A stretch of 43,282 nt of DNA from assembly GCA_026400395.1 (NCBI GenBank), contig JAPLPD010000169.1:1-43282 (forward strand), given 5' to 3'. The notes below the pieces were generated by a model that did no database searches, was not told the DNA's origin, and saw only the letters and a list, made by a program, of their open reading frames with translations. Origin of the DNA: Alphaproteobacteria bacterium. Lineage in GTDB: Bacteria > Pseudomonadota > Alphaproteobacteria > Rhizobiales > Xanthobacteraceae. Made by a program: the position numbers and the translations under genes. Below are positions 16,196 to 24,102 of the stretch, piece after piece (the first letter of the stretch is position 1; each line of letters begins with the position of its first letter).

Positions 16196-16417
16196 ATGCG
16201 CATCTTTATCTTCAAGTCGCAGGCCAACAGCGCATTGCGCGCGTTCGCCGGCGAACCCGGCGGCCAGAAGCTGCCGGCGCAGTTCGCTCCCTGGCATGCG
16301 ATCGGCGTGATCCGCGACGACAAAGCGCCGCCGTTCAACGTCAAGCGCGAGGTCATTGAAAAGGCGATCGCAGGCCCCGGCTACCAGCTTTTCAAGGTCA
16401 AGCCGAAGGCCGTTTGA
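16196..16417 (+). CDS. Small conserved hypothetical protein downstream of cspA
   Basis: 73 residues beginning MRIFIFKSQANSALRAFAG and ending in a basic KVKPKAV tail. The ATG at 16196 has AGAGG 6 bases upstream; a more upstream in-frame ATG lies in the hairpin and is less likely. There is no signal peptide or membrane segment. Its position 60 bases after cspA with only a weak terminator between suggests co-expression in some conditions. I do not recognise a functional family. Confidence 0.7.
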   Translation: MRIFIFKSQANSALRAFAGEPGGQKLPAQFAPWHAIGVIRDDKAPPFNVKREVIEKAIAGPGYQLFKVKPKAV

Positions 16418-16458
16418 AGCCGCTGCGTTTTGAATGTCTCGGAGGTCATCCGGAAATG

Positions 16459-16490
16459 AAATGCGCGGGCCAGGCCCGCGCATTTTGCTT
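16459..16490. terminator. Strong bidirectional-looking terminator
   Basis: AAATGCGCGGGCC at 16459-16471 and GGCCCGCGCATTT at 16473-16485 form a near-continuous perfect inverted repeat followed by TTGCTTTT-type sequence on the plus strand. It ends the plus-strand cspA unit. The flanking A residues also give a short U tract on the minus strand. Confidence 0.8.
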
Positions 16491-16504
16491 TTCAGGATAC
16501 GCCG

Positions 16505-16591
16505 CTACCAGACCAGTATGGCGAGCGTCACGGCGAAGGCCCCGGCGAGAACAATGGCGCCGAGCGCATAGTTCATGAATGTTGTGCTCAT
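16505..16591 (-). CDS. Candidate 28-residue single-span membrane protein
   Basis: A minus-strand frame reads MSTTFMNYALGAIVLAGAFA followed by VTLAILVW and stop. Nearly all of it is one membrane helix with a short polar N-terminus, the usual form of bacterial small membrane proteins. An in-frame ATG six codons further upstream (16607-16609) is an alternative. No clear Shine-Dalgarno is seen, which lowers confidence. The strong hairpin at 16459-16490 lies directly downstream and could serve as its terminator. Confidence 0.35.
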   Translation of the reverse strand: MSTTFMNYALGAIVLAGAFAVTLAILVW

Positions 16592-16659
16592 GGGGCACAG
16601 TGCGCTCATTCGAGGCCGATAGATAGGCCTGCGAACGCCGCACCCTGGCGACGGTGTTT

Positions 16660-17121
16660 CTAGGGCTTGATCGAGAAAATGCCCTCGATCTCAACGGAGA
16701 TCTGGTTCGGCAGCGAGCCCATGCCAACCGCCGAGCGGGCGTGTTTGCCGCTCTCACCGAACACTTCGACGAACAGGTCCGACATGCCGTTGGCGACTTT
16801 GGGATGGTCGCGGAACTCCGGCACGGCATTGACCATGCAGAGCATCTTGACCACCGCATCGACGCGGTCGAGCGAGCCCAGCGCCGCGCGTGTCGCGGCG
16901 AGCAGCCCAAGCCCAACCAGCCGCGCGCGGCGCTGCGCTTCTTCGACCGTCACATCGGCGCCGACCTTGCCGGTCAGGTTGTTGCCGTTTTCATCCCGCG
17001 GCCCCTGCCCGGCCAAGAACAACAGATTTCCTGCGATCCGATAGGGCAGATAATTCGCCAACGGCGTCGCTACCGGCGGCAGGACGATACCGAGTTGTTT
17101 CAGACGAGCTTCGGCAGACAT
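16660..17121 (-). CDS. RidA family protein (YjgF/YER057c/UK114)
   Basis: 153 residues, slightly longer than archetypal RidA (about 130) and closer to the subgroup with an N-terminal extension. YRIAGNLLFLAGQGPRD and NGNNLTGKVGADVTVEEAQ give the ligand pocket strand. The canonical catalytic arginine (in the R-x-x-V/I-E motif) is not obvious near the C-terminus, where SLPNQISVEIEGIFSI replaces it, so imine deaminase activity is not assured. It is the last gene of the liv-type transporter operon, 27 bases after livM, which links it to amino acid metabolism. Confidence 0.85.
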   Translation of the reverse strand: MSAEARLKQLGIVLPPVATPLANYLPYRIAGNLLFLAGQGPRDENGNNLTGKVGADVTVEEAQRRARLVGLGLLAATRAALGSLDRVDAVVKMLCMVNAVPEFRDHPKVANGMSDLFVEVFGESGKHARSAVGMGSLPNQISVEIEGIFSIKP

Positions 17122-17148
17122 GGTGTACCCCAGCGTTTGATGATTTCG

Positions 17149-18129
17149 TTACAGTTTGATCCGCATATAGGCCGCCAGTTCGCCGATGACGCCACGGCGA
17201 AACAGCAGCACGCAGAGCACGAAGATGACGCCTTGGATCACCGTCACCCACTGCCCGACCTGCGCCAGATAGTTCTGCATGGCGACGACGATGAACGCCC
17301 CCACCACCGGCCCGAACACCGTGCCGAGGCCGCCGACCAGCGCCATCAGCACCACCTCGCCCGACATCGGCCAGTCGACGTCGGTGAGCGAGGCAATCTG
17401 CAGCACGATCGCCTTGGTCGATCCGGCAAGGCCCGCCAGCGTCGCCGACAGCACGAAAGCCAGGAGCTTGTAGCGGTCGGTCTTGTAGCCCAGCGAGATC
17501 GCGCGCGGCTCGTTCTCGCGGATCGCCTTCAGCACCTCGCCGAACGGCGAATGGATCACCCGCTGGATCAGCAGGAATCCGGCGAGGAAGATCGCCGCCA
17601 CGGTGACGTACATATTGGTCTGGTTGGCGAGATCGATCAGGCCGAACAGCTTGCCGCGCGGCACCGCCTGGATGCCGTCCTCGCCGCCGGTGAACTTCAT
17701 CTGCAACGCGAAGAAGAACATCATCTGCGCCATCGCGAGCGTGATCATGGCGAAATAGATGCCCTGGCGGCGGATCGCCAGCGCCCCCGCGACCACGCCG
17801 AACAGCCCGCCGGTGAGCGTGCCGGTCAGGATCGCAAGCTCCGGCGGGAAGCCCCAGACCTTGGCGGAGTGCGCCGCGAGATAGCTCGCCCAGCCGAAAT
17901 ACAGCGCATGGCCGAACGACAAGAGACCGCCATAGCCGATCAGCAGGTTGAAGGCGCAGGCGAACAGCGCAAAACACAGCGCCTGCATGACGAACATCGG
18001 ATAGAAATACATCGGCGCAAGCGCGAGCAGCGCCACCATGACGGCGAAAGCAATCGGTTCGCTCCAGTTGCGCCAGGAAGCCGCCGGGACCGGCGGAGCA
18101 GCGCTGACCGCGTCCGTGCGCGCTTCCAT
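17149..18129 (-). CDS. livM: Branched-chain amino acid-type ABC transporter permease LivM
   Basis: 326 residues with about nine or ten membrane spans and the LivM signature: YGGLLSFGHALYFGWASYLA near the first third, RRQGIYFAMITLAMAQM, and the EAA-like loop AIRENEPRAISLGYKTDRYK that contacts the ATPases. GGLGTVFGPVVGAFIV follows. Its ATG overlaps the stop of livH by one base (TGATG). The transporter family also moves amides, urea and aromatic acids, so branched-chain amino acids are only the default substrate. Confidence 0.92.
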   Translation of the reverse strand: MEARTDAVSAAPPVPAASWRNWSEPIAFAVMVALLALAPMYFYPMFVMQALCFALFACAFNLLIGYGGLLSFGHALYFGWASYLAAHSAKVWGFPPELAILTGTLTGGLFGVVAGALAIRRQGIYFAMITLAMAQMMFFFALQMKFTGGEDGIQAVPRGKLFGLIDLANQTNMYVTVAAIFLAGFLLIQRVIHSPFGEVLKAIRENEPRAISLGYKTDRYKLLAFVLSATLAGLAGSTKAIVLQIASLTDVDWPMSGEVVLMALVGGLGTVFGPVVGAFIVVAMQNYLAQVGQWVTVIQGVIFVLCVLLFRRGVIGELAAYMRIKL

Positions 18130-19016
18130 CACGCCCTCCGCCCGAACAGTCCGGCCGGCCGCACCAGCAGCACAATCGCCATGATCACGAAGATCACCGT
18201 GTTGGAGGCCTCGGGGAAAAACACCTTCGTCAGTCCCTCGACAATGCCGAGACCGAAGCCGGTCACGATCGCGCCCATGATCGAGCCCATGCCGCCGATC
18301 ACCACCACTGCGAACACCACGATGATCAGCGACGAGCCCATCTGCGGACTGACGTTGTAGATCGGCGCCGCCATCACGCCGGCGAAGGCCGCAAGCGCCA
18401 CGCCGAAGCCGTAGGTCAGGGTGATCATCAGCGGCACGTTGATGCCGAAGGCGCGCACCAGCGTCGGGTTCTCGGTCGCGGCGCGCAGGTAGGCGCCAAG
18501 CCGCGTGCGCTCGATCACGAACCAGGTGGCGAGACAAACCGTTAGCGAGGCGACAATCACCCAGGCGCGATAATTGGGCAGGAACATGAAGCCGAGATTT
18601 TGGCCACCCTGCAGCGATTCAGGCATCGTATAGGGCAGCCCCGCCGAACCGTAGAAATTGCGCGCGACGCCTTCGATGATCAGCACCAGTCCGAAGGTGA
18701 GCAGCAGGCCATACAGGTGATCGAGCTTGTACAGCCATTGCAGCAGGCACCGTTCGACAATGATACCGAAGATGCCGACCAGGATCGGCGCCACGATCAG
18801 CGCGCCCCAATAGCCGAGACCGGTCAGATTGAGCAGCAGGAACGCGGCGAACGCGCCCATCATGTACTGGGCGCAATGGGCGAAGTTGATGACGTTCAGC
18901 ATTCCGAAGATCACGGCGAGGCCGAGGCTCAGCAGCGCATAGAACGAGCCGTTGATCAGCCCGATCAAAAGCTGGCCGAACAATGCCGTGGAAGGAATGC
19001 CAAAGATTTCGAACAT
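18129..19016 (-). CDS. livH: Branched-chain amino acid-type ABC transporter permease LivH
   Basis: 295 residues, all membrane. GLINGSFYALLSLGLAVIFG and MLNVINFAHCAQYMMGAF are the classic LivH start, and the cytoplasmic EAA loop is TENPTLVRAFGINV. GGMGSIMGAIVTGFGLGIVE lies near the C-terminus. It forms the permease pair with the overlapping livM. An 87-base gap with a large hairpin separates it from the upstream binding-protein gene, so its mRNA level is probably lower than that of the binding protein. Confidence 0.92.
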   Translation of the reverse strand: MFEIFGIPSTALFGQLLIGLINGSFYALLSLGLAVIFGMLNVINFAHCAQYMMGAFAAFLLLNLTGLGYWGALIVAPILVGIFGIIVERCLLQWLYKLDHLYGLLLTFGLVLIIEGVARNFYGSAGLPYTMPESLQGGQNLGFMFLPNYRAWVIVASLTVCLATWFVIERTRLGAYLRAATENPTLVRAFGINVPLMITLTYGFGVALAAFAGVMAAPIYNVSPQMGSSLIIVVFAVVVIGGMGSIMGAIVTGFGLGIVEGLTKVFFPEASNTVIFVIMAIVLLVRPAGLFGRRA

Positions 19017-19051
19017 GCGATACGCGGGTCTCAGCTTTTTGCTGTGTCCCG

Positions 19052-19084
19052 GGCGCAGCGCATCATCACGTGATGCGCTGCGCC
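19052..19084 (-). other. Intercistronic 14-bp stem-loop between the binding-protein and livH genes
   Basis: GGCGCAGCGCATCA at 19052-19065 and its complement TGATGCGCTGCGCC at 19071-19084 form a perfect stem with a 5-base loop. No U tract follows on the transcribed strand. Stems in this position often protect the binding-protein mRNA from 3' decay or cause partial termination, giving excess binding protein over permease. Confidence 0.7.
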
Positions 19085-19103
19085 TCGAGACCCAACGTTT
19101 GAC

Positions 19104-20315
19104 TTAGCCCTTGACCAGCGAGCAACCGCTGTCCTTGGCCTGACGGAACGCCTCCGCCGCCGGGATCGTCGCCCTCAGGTGATAGAAGTCGCCCGGGTGC
19201 TTGGACTCCGAAGGCTTCTTGACCTCGAACAGATAGGCGTCATGGCGCTTGCGGCCGGCCTCGTCGATGACGCCCTTGCCGAACAGCACGTCGTCGGTCG
19301 GGGTCGCCTTCATCTTGGCGGTGACGTCCTTGCCTTCCGGACTGCCGCCGAGCGCCACGCGGGCCTTGAGATAGTGCGTGATACCCGAATACACGCCGGC
19401 GTGGATCATGGTTGGGAACTTGCCCGCGGCGTTGCGCTCGGTCTGCCAGCGCTTGGTCCATTCGCGGTTGGCGTCGTTGAGATCCCAGTACCAGCTCTCG
19501 GTCAGCGACAGGCCCTGCGCGGTCTGCAGGCCGAGCGCGTTGACGTCGCTGGCGAACACCAGCAGGCCGGCCATCTTCTGCCCGCCCTTGACGATGCCGA
19601 ACTCGGCCGCCTGCTTGATCGAGTTGATGGTGTCGCCGCCGGCGTTGGCAAGGCCGACGACCTTGGCCTTCGACGACTGCGCCTGCAGCAGGAACGACGA
19701 GAAGTCGGACGTGTTCAGCGGGTGGCGAACCTTGCCGAGAATCTTGCCGCCGTTCTTCTCGACCACCTCGCCGGTGTCACGCTCGAGCGCGTGACCGAAG
19801 GCGTAGTCTGCGGTGAGGAAGAACCAGGTGTCGCCCCCGGTCTTCACCATCGCCTTGCCGGTGCCGTTTGCCAGCATCCAGGTGTCATAGGACCAGTGGA
19901 TGGTGTTGGCGTTGCACTTCGGGCCGGTGAGATCGGACGCAGCGGCGCCGGACACAATGAACAGCTTGTTCTTGTTGGCCGCGACCTGGCTGACCGCGAG
20001 CGCCACGCCGGAGTTCGGGATGTCGATGATCATGTCGACCTTGTCGACGTCGAACCACTGGTTGGCGAGCTGGCTGCCGACGTCGGGCTTGTTCTGGTGA
20101 TCGCCGGACACCAGTTCGACCTTCACGTTGGGATTGGACTTGGCGAAATCCGCCACCGCGAGCTTGGCAGCCGCGACCGAACCCGGGCCGCCGATGTCGG
20201 CGTACAGGCTCGACATGTCGCTCATCACGCCGATCTTGACGGACAGTTGCTGCGCCTGCGCGGAACCGGCGGCGAGCGCGACCGCGATTGCCGTCAAACT
20301 CAAGAGACTCTTCAT
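19104..20315 (-). CDS. ABC transporter periplasmic amino-acid-type binding protein (LivK-like)
   Basis: 403 residues from the ATG at 20313-20315, which has AGGAGG about 6 bases upstream and a clean signal peptide, MKSLLSLTAIAVALAAGSAQA. The mature part is a type I binding fold: KIGVMSDMSSLYADIGGPGS at the start, VVEKNGGKILGKVRHPLNTS in the second lobe, and YSGITHYLKARVALGG near the end. Members of this subgroup (Peripla_BP_6) often bind amides, urea or aromatic compounds rather than leucine. It is third in the operon after the two ATPases, an order common in Bradyrhizobium relatives. Confidence 0.9.
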   Translation of the reverse strand: MKSLLSLTAIAVALAAGSAQAQQLSVKIGVMSDMSSLYADIGGPGSVAAAKLAVADFAKSNPNVKVELVSGDHQNKPDVGSQLANQWFDVDKVDMIIDIPNSGVALAVSQVAANKNKLFIVSGAAASDLTGPKCNANTIHWSYDTWMLANGTGKAMVKTGGDTWFFLTADYAFGHALERDTGEVVEKNGGKILGKVRHPLNTSDFSSFLLQAQSSKAKVVGLANAGGDTINSIKQAAEFGIVKGGQKMAGLLVFASDVNALGLQTAQGLSLTESWYWDLNDANREWTKRWQTERNAAGKFPTMIHAGVYSGITHYLKARVALGGSPEGKDVTAKMKATPTDDVLFGKGVIDEAGRKRHDAYLFEVKKPSESKHPGDFYHLRATIPAAEAFRQAKDSGCSLVKG

Positions 20316-20343
20316 GCCATTCCTCCTGTTGAAGCTCATTTTT

Positions 20344-21060
20344 TCAGACCCCAAGATACTCGTGCAGTTTCTCGAGATTGGCGTCCAGATCGGCCCGGGC
20401 GAAGCTTTCAGCCACGCGGCCATTCTCCATCACATAGTAACGGTCGGCGACGGTCGAGGCGAACCGAAAGTTCTGTTCGACGAGCAGGATCGTAAATCCC
20501 TGCTGCTTCAGCGTGCGGATCGTCTTGCCGATCTGCTGGATGATGACGGGAGCGAGCCCCTCGGTCGGCTCGTCCAGCAGCAGCATGCGCGCCCCGGTGC
20601 GCAGGATGCGCGCGATCGCCAGCATCTGCTGTTCGCCGCCCGAGAGCTTGGTGCCCTGACTGGAACCGAGCCGCTCCTTCAGATTGGGGAACAGCTCGAA
20701 GATGGTGTCGAGCGACAACCCGCCCTTCTTCACCTCCGGCGGCAGCATCAGATTCTCTTCGACGGTGAGGCTCGCGAAGATGCCGCGCTCCTCCGGGCAA
20801 AGCGCGATGCCTGCCCGCGCGACCTGGTTGGAGGCAAGCCCGATCAGTTCACGCCCTTCGAACGTCACCGCGCCCGAGCGCTGGCCGACGATGCCCATGA
20901 TCGATTTCAACGTCGTGGTCTTGCCGGCGCCATTGCGCCCAAGCAGCGTCACCACCTCGCCCTGGTGCACGTCGAACGACACCCCGTGCAGAATGTGCGA
21001 CTCGCCATACCAGGATTGCAGGTTCTTGACCGACAGCAGCGGGGAGCGGACATCAAGCAT
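20344..21060 (-). CDS. livF: ABC transporter ATP-binding protein LivF
   Basis: 238 residues with all ATPase motifs: Walker A GRNGAGKTT at 41-49, Q-loop region, signature LSGGEQQMLAIAR, Walker B MLLLDEPTEGL and the switch histidine region at ILLVEQNFRFA. The short length and C-terminal ARADLDANLEKLHEYLGV are typical of LivF. Its start overlaps the end of livG by 8 bases. Confidence 0.93.
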   Translation of the reverse strand: MLDVRSPLLSVKNLQSWYGESHILHGVSFDVHQGEVVTLLGRNGAGKTTTLKSIMGIVGQRSGAVTFEGRELIGLASNQVARAGIALCPEERGIFASLTVEENLMLPPEVKKGGLSLDTIFELFPNLKERLGSSQGTKLSGGEQQMLAIARILRTGARMLLLDEPTEGLAPVIIQQIGKTIRTLKQQGFTILLVEQNFRFASTVADRYYVMENGRVAESFARADLDANLEKLHEYLGV

Positions 21061-21805
21061 GGCCGGTCCCCATGTAGGCTTCCTTGACCTCCGGATTGTT
21101 GGCGACTGTCGCGTAGTCGCCCTCCGCCAGCACCCGGCCGCGCGTCAGGACGGTGATGCGGTGGCAGAGGTTCTCCACCACGCTCAGATTGTGTTCGACC
21201 ATCAGAACCGTTCGATCGGCGGCGACGCGCTTGATCAGCGCGGCGATGCGATCGATGTCCTCGTGGCCCATGCCAGCGGTCGGCTCGTCGAGCAGCAGCA
21301 GCTCCGGATCGAGCGCCAGCGTGGTGGCGATCTCCAGTGCGCGCTTTCGCCCATACGGCAGTTCGACCGCCGCGACCTGGGCGACATCGGACAGTCCGAC
21401 ATCCTCGATCAGCGCCAGTGCGCGCGCGTTGAACGAATTGAGCACCCGGCTCGAGCGCCAGAAATCGAACGACCCTCCGCGCTCGCGTTGCAGCGCGATG
21501 CGCACGTTCTCGAGCACGGTGAGATGCGGAAACACCGCCGATATCTGGAACGAGCGCACCATGCCGAGCCGCGCCACGTCGGCGGGCGCAAGCTTGCTGA
21601 TGTCGGCGCCCTTGTAGGTGATGCGGCCGCGCGTCGGCTGCAGGAACTTGGTCAGCAGATTGAAGCAGGTGGTTTTGCCGGCGCCATTCGGCCCGATCAG
21701 CGCATGGACGGTGCCGCGCTCGACGCGCAGGCTGACGCCGTTGACGGCGACAAAGCCCGCGAACTCCTTGGTGAGATCCTCGGTTTCGAGGATGTACTCG
21801 GTCAT
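21053..21805 (-). CDS. livG: ABC transporter ATP-binding protein LivG
   Basis: 250 residues from the ATG at 21803-21805, reading MTEYILETEDLTKEFAGFVA. Walker A is GPNGAGKTT at about 38-46; Walker B is ELLLLDEPTAGMGHEDIDRI and the switch histidine is in LMVEHNLSVVE. The C-terminal tail NNPEVKEAYMG is the LivG hallmark. The usual LSGG signature is replaced by a degenerate ELPYGRKRALEIA, which is normal for LivG. It is the first gene of the six-gene operon ending with ridA. The 31 open codons upstream lack conservation features. Confidence 0.92.
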   Translation of the reverse strand: MTEYILETEDLTKEFAGFVAVNGVSLRVERGTVHALIGPNGAGKTTCFNLLTKFLQPTRGRITYKGADISKLAPADVARLGMVRSFQISAVFPHLTVLENVRIALQRERGGSFDFWRSSRVLNSFNARALALIEDVGLSDVAQVAAVELPYGRKRALEIATTLALDPELLLLDEPTAGMGHEDIDRIAALIKRVAADRTVLMVEHNLSVVENLCHRITVLTRGRVLAEGDYATVANNPEVKEAYMGTGHA

Positions 21806-21905
21806 ATGCTCCGCGCCCCCCTTTGTGGCGCCATTTAGAGGGGCTTCGAGGGAGCCGTCCAGACCCCCAAAGGTCTCAGGCGGCGATGTGTCGCCCAAGC
21901 AAGAA

Positions 21906-21935
21906 CCCGCCCGGATGGCGAACCATCCGGGCGGG
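21906..21935 (-). terminator. Terminator hairpin downstream of the glycine-rich small gene
   Basis: CCCGCCCGGATGG at 21906-21918 and CCATCCGGGCGGG at 21923-21935 form a perfect 13-bp stem with loop CGAA. It follows the minus-strand gene at 21995 and shields the liv operon from read-through. The U tract on the minus strand is short (TTCTT). Confidence 0.7.
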
Positions 21936-21994
21936 CCTTTGAGACCGACGCGTGGGAAGGCGGGGGCGTGCGCGCCGGTCCTCAGCTCCTGGAA

Positions 21995-22258
21995 CTAGTA
22001 CCGGCAGACCCGCACGGTGCCCACGTAGTAGCCGTAGGCATCAAACTGGCGCTGATTGTAGCAACGGCGCGGGGCATCGACGTAGTAGGCGTTGGCCGCG
22101 CTGTTGGCGATCACGCCGCCGACCACCGCGCCGCCGACGATGGCGGCACCGAGGCCCCAGGCGTTGCCGCCGGCCTGGGCCGAGCTGGTCGGGATGGCAA
22201 GGCCGCCGGCCAGGGTGACAACTGCGAGCGCCGCGGCAATCTTGGACTTGATGTTCAT
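21995..22258 (-). CDS. Small secreted glycine-rich protein
   Basis: 87 residues: a signal peptide (MNIKSKIAAALAVVTLAGGL, cleaved near SSAQA) and then a glycine-zipper-like segment, GLGAAIVGGAVVGGVIANSA, and a Cys/Tyr-rich tail, RRCYNQRQFDAYGYYVGTVR ending in VCRY. The two cysteines may pair in the periplasm. The ATG at 22256-22258 has GGGAG upstream; 16 open codons before it are unlikely. Such proteins are abundant in Rhizobiales envelopes, but no function is known to me. Confidence 0.75.
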   Translation of the reverse strand: MNIKSKIAAALAVVTLAGGLAIPTSSAQAGGNAWGLGAAIVGGAVVGGVIANSAANAYYVDAPRRCYNQRQFDAYGYYVGTVRVCRY

Positions 22259-22441
22259 GTTGGTCTCCCTCGTGACTGTGTGTGAGCCGTGATGGCCCTC
22301 ATACACGTTGGTAGGTCCGGGGGAGGACGCGGTTCAAACCGGGATGTGCCAGGTGTTTCGCCCTGTGCGATAAGTCACAGGCGGCGTCGGACGTGAACGG
22401 CGGGATATTCAGCGAGTGCACCGCAACAATTTACCGCCCGG

Positions 22442-24031
22442 TCAACGCCGCGCGGTGGGGTCCGCGGCAGCGGTCGGCGCCTGCAGCGCCATGATCGCCT
22501 GATAGGCATCGACCAGACCGGCGCCGAACTGGGAATCCTTGCCGGCCGGCCCGATATCCCTGGCCGTTTTCTGCAGGACCTCGCGAACGCCGTCGGGCTT
22601 GAGCCCCGGCGCGCGTTGCAGCACCAGCGCGGCGACGCCGCTCACGTAAGCCGCCGAGAACGATGTGCCGGAGATCAGCCGGTATTCGTTGCCCGGCTCC
22701 GGCAAGAGAATGTCGACCCCCGGCGCGGCCAGCGCGATGTGCGGCCCGATGTTAGAGGCGCGAAACAACCTGTCGTCGGCGTCGGTCGCCGACACCGCGA
22801 TCACGTTGGGATCGGAGGACGGATACTGCGGCGGCGACTTCGGTCCGAAATTGCCGGATGCCGCGATCAGCACAATGTCCTTCAATTTTGCCACCGCGAG
22901 CTGGCGCGCAAGCGCCGGATCGGATGCACCGGCGAAGCTCATGTTGATGATGCGGGCTTGCTGCAGCACGGCGTATTCCACGCCCTTGAGGATCGCCATG
23001 GTGGTCGCCTGCGCGCTGCCGCCCGCGGAATCGAACGCGCGGATGGCGAGAATTCTCGCCGTCGGCGCCGCGCCCATCAGTCGCGCATGCGCCGCGATCG
23101 CGCCGGCGATCGCCGTGCCGTGACGATGCGGCGGTCCGCCCTTGCCGAGCGCGTCGTAGGAACCGGCAATGGCGCCGGCCAGTTCGGGGTGATCGGCATC
23201 GATTCCGAAATCGATCACCGCGACCAGCACCCGCTCGCCGGTCGCAAGCGTATGCGCCTCGCCAAGCCGAAGCTTGCCGAGGGCGTATTGTGCCGGATCG
23301 CCGCGCGCCGGAACCGCCGCCGCGGTCGCAACCGCGGGCGTAATCCTGGCGGGATCGGCGGCGGCCTGCGCGAGATCGAACAGATAGTTCGGCTGGCCGA
23401 AGCGCAGGATCGTTTCCGGGCCGAGCCCCCGCAACGCAGTCCGCACCGGACGGCCGTTGAGGATGCGGGCGCGCACAACGGTCGAGTTGGTCAACGTGAA
23501 GAATTGCGATTCAAGCTGCAGCAGACCGCGCCGGGTCAGCAGTTGCGCGATGCCGCCCGGCGGAACGTTGCCGAATTCCAGTACGACCTCGTCCTTGACG
23601 AAACGCTCCTCGCCCACCGGCGGAATGTTGATATTGCGCTGCGCCGCCGTTCCGCCCGGAAGCGAGCCTGGACCCGTGGGCCCAGCGCCAGCCGGCCGCC
23701 CGGCACCGATGGCGGTCCCGACCGCAACGCCGGTGACAACACCCGCGCCTATGACCGGATTACGGTCCGGACGCTTGCCCTTTGCTTTCGGCTCGCCGGT
23801 CACGACGACCCGATCCGCATCGTTGTTGAAACGCTGATAGCGCGGCTCGACGCGCAGGATCGTCGATGGCTCGCTGCGCAGGCTCGGCGCAGATATCGGC
23901 GCGCGCGGTCCGGCGGAGAAATTGCCGACGCGCTGGGCCTGCGAGGCCGTCGCCATGACGGCAAGAGCCGCGAGTGCGATAGCGGTCGCAACCGACAGTT
24001 CCGCCATCGAACGCTTGTGCGTCACGCGCAT
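22442..24031 (-). CDS. Secreted S8 (subtilisin-like) serine peptidase linked to an ECF sigma system
   Basis: 529 residues. A signal peptide covers about 1-33 (ALAVMATASQAQ). A low-complexity glycine-rich region at 91-130 precedes a propeptide-like domain at about 143-218, which ends in RFGQPNYLF, comparable to the A-E-P-N-Y end of fervidolysin-type propeptides. The catalytic domain follows: D274 in AVIDFGID, H304 in HRHGTAIAG, oxyanion N394 in ASGNFG and S457 in GTSFSA, so the triad is complete. It is third in the operon after the sigma and anti-sigma genes, 71 bases from the latter. The location suggests it processes the anti-sigma factor or carries out the response; that is inference. Confidence 0.9.
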   Translation of the reverse strand: MRVTHKRSMAELSVATAIALAALAVMATASQAQRVGNFSAGPRAPISAPSLRSEPSTILRVEPRYQRFNNDADRVVVTGEPKAKGKRPDRNPVIGAGVVTGVAVGTAIGAGRPAGAGPTGPGSLPGGTAAQRNINIPPVGEERFVKDEVVLEFGNVPPGGIAQLLTRRGLLQLESQFFTLTNSTVVRARILNGRPVRTALRGLGPETILRFGQPNYLFDLAQAAADPARITPAVATAAAVPARGDPAQYALGKLRLGEAHTLATGERVLVAVIDFGIDADHPELAGAIAGSYDALGKGGPPHRHGTAIAGAIAAHARLMGAAPTARILAIRAFDSAGGSAQATTMAILKGVEYAVLQQARIINMSFAGASDPALARQLAVAKLKDIVLIAASGNFGPKSPPQYPSSDPNVIAVSATDADDRLFRASNIGPHIALAAPGVDILLPEPGNEYRLISGTSFSAAYVSGVAALVLQRAPGLKPDGVREVLQKTARDIGPAGKDSQFGAGLVDAYQAIMALQAPTAAADPTARR

Positions 24032-24102
24032 GATTCAGCCTCCGGGCGAGCCTTGAGTCTGGGCCGATAAACCGGCCCGATTGTGGCACCGCCGGATGCG
24101 GG

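Noticed and set aside
16654-18360. Plus-strand 568-codon open frame over ridA and livM
   Set aside because: Low-complexity Gln/His/Arg-rich translation opposite conserved transporter genes.
22360-22390. Terminator for the S8 protease gene
   Set aside because: Only a 6-bp stem (CCTGTG/CACAGG) with no T tract, and it lies among upstream sequence of the next gene.
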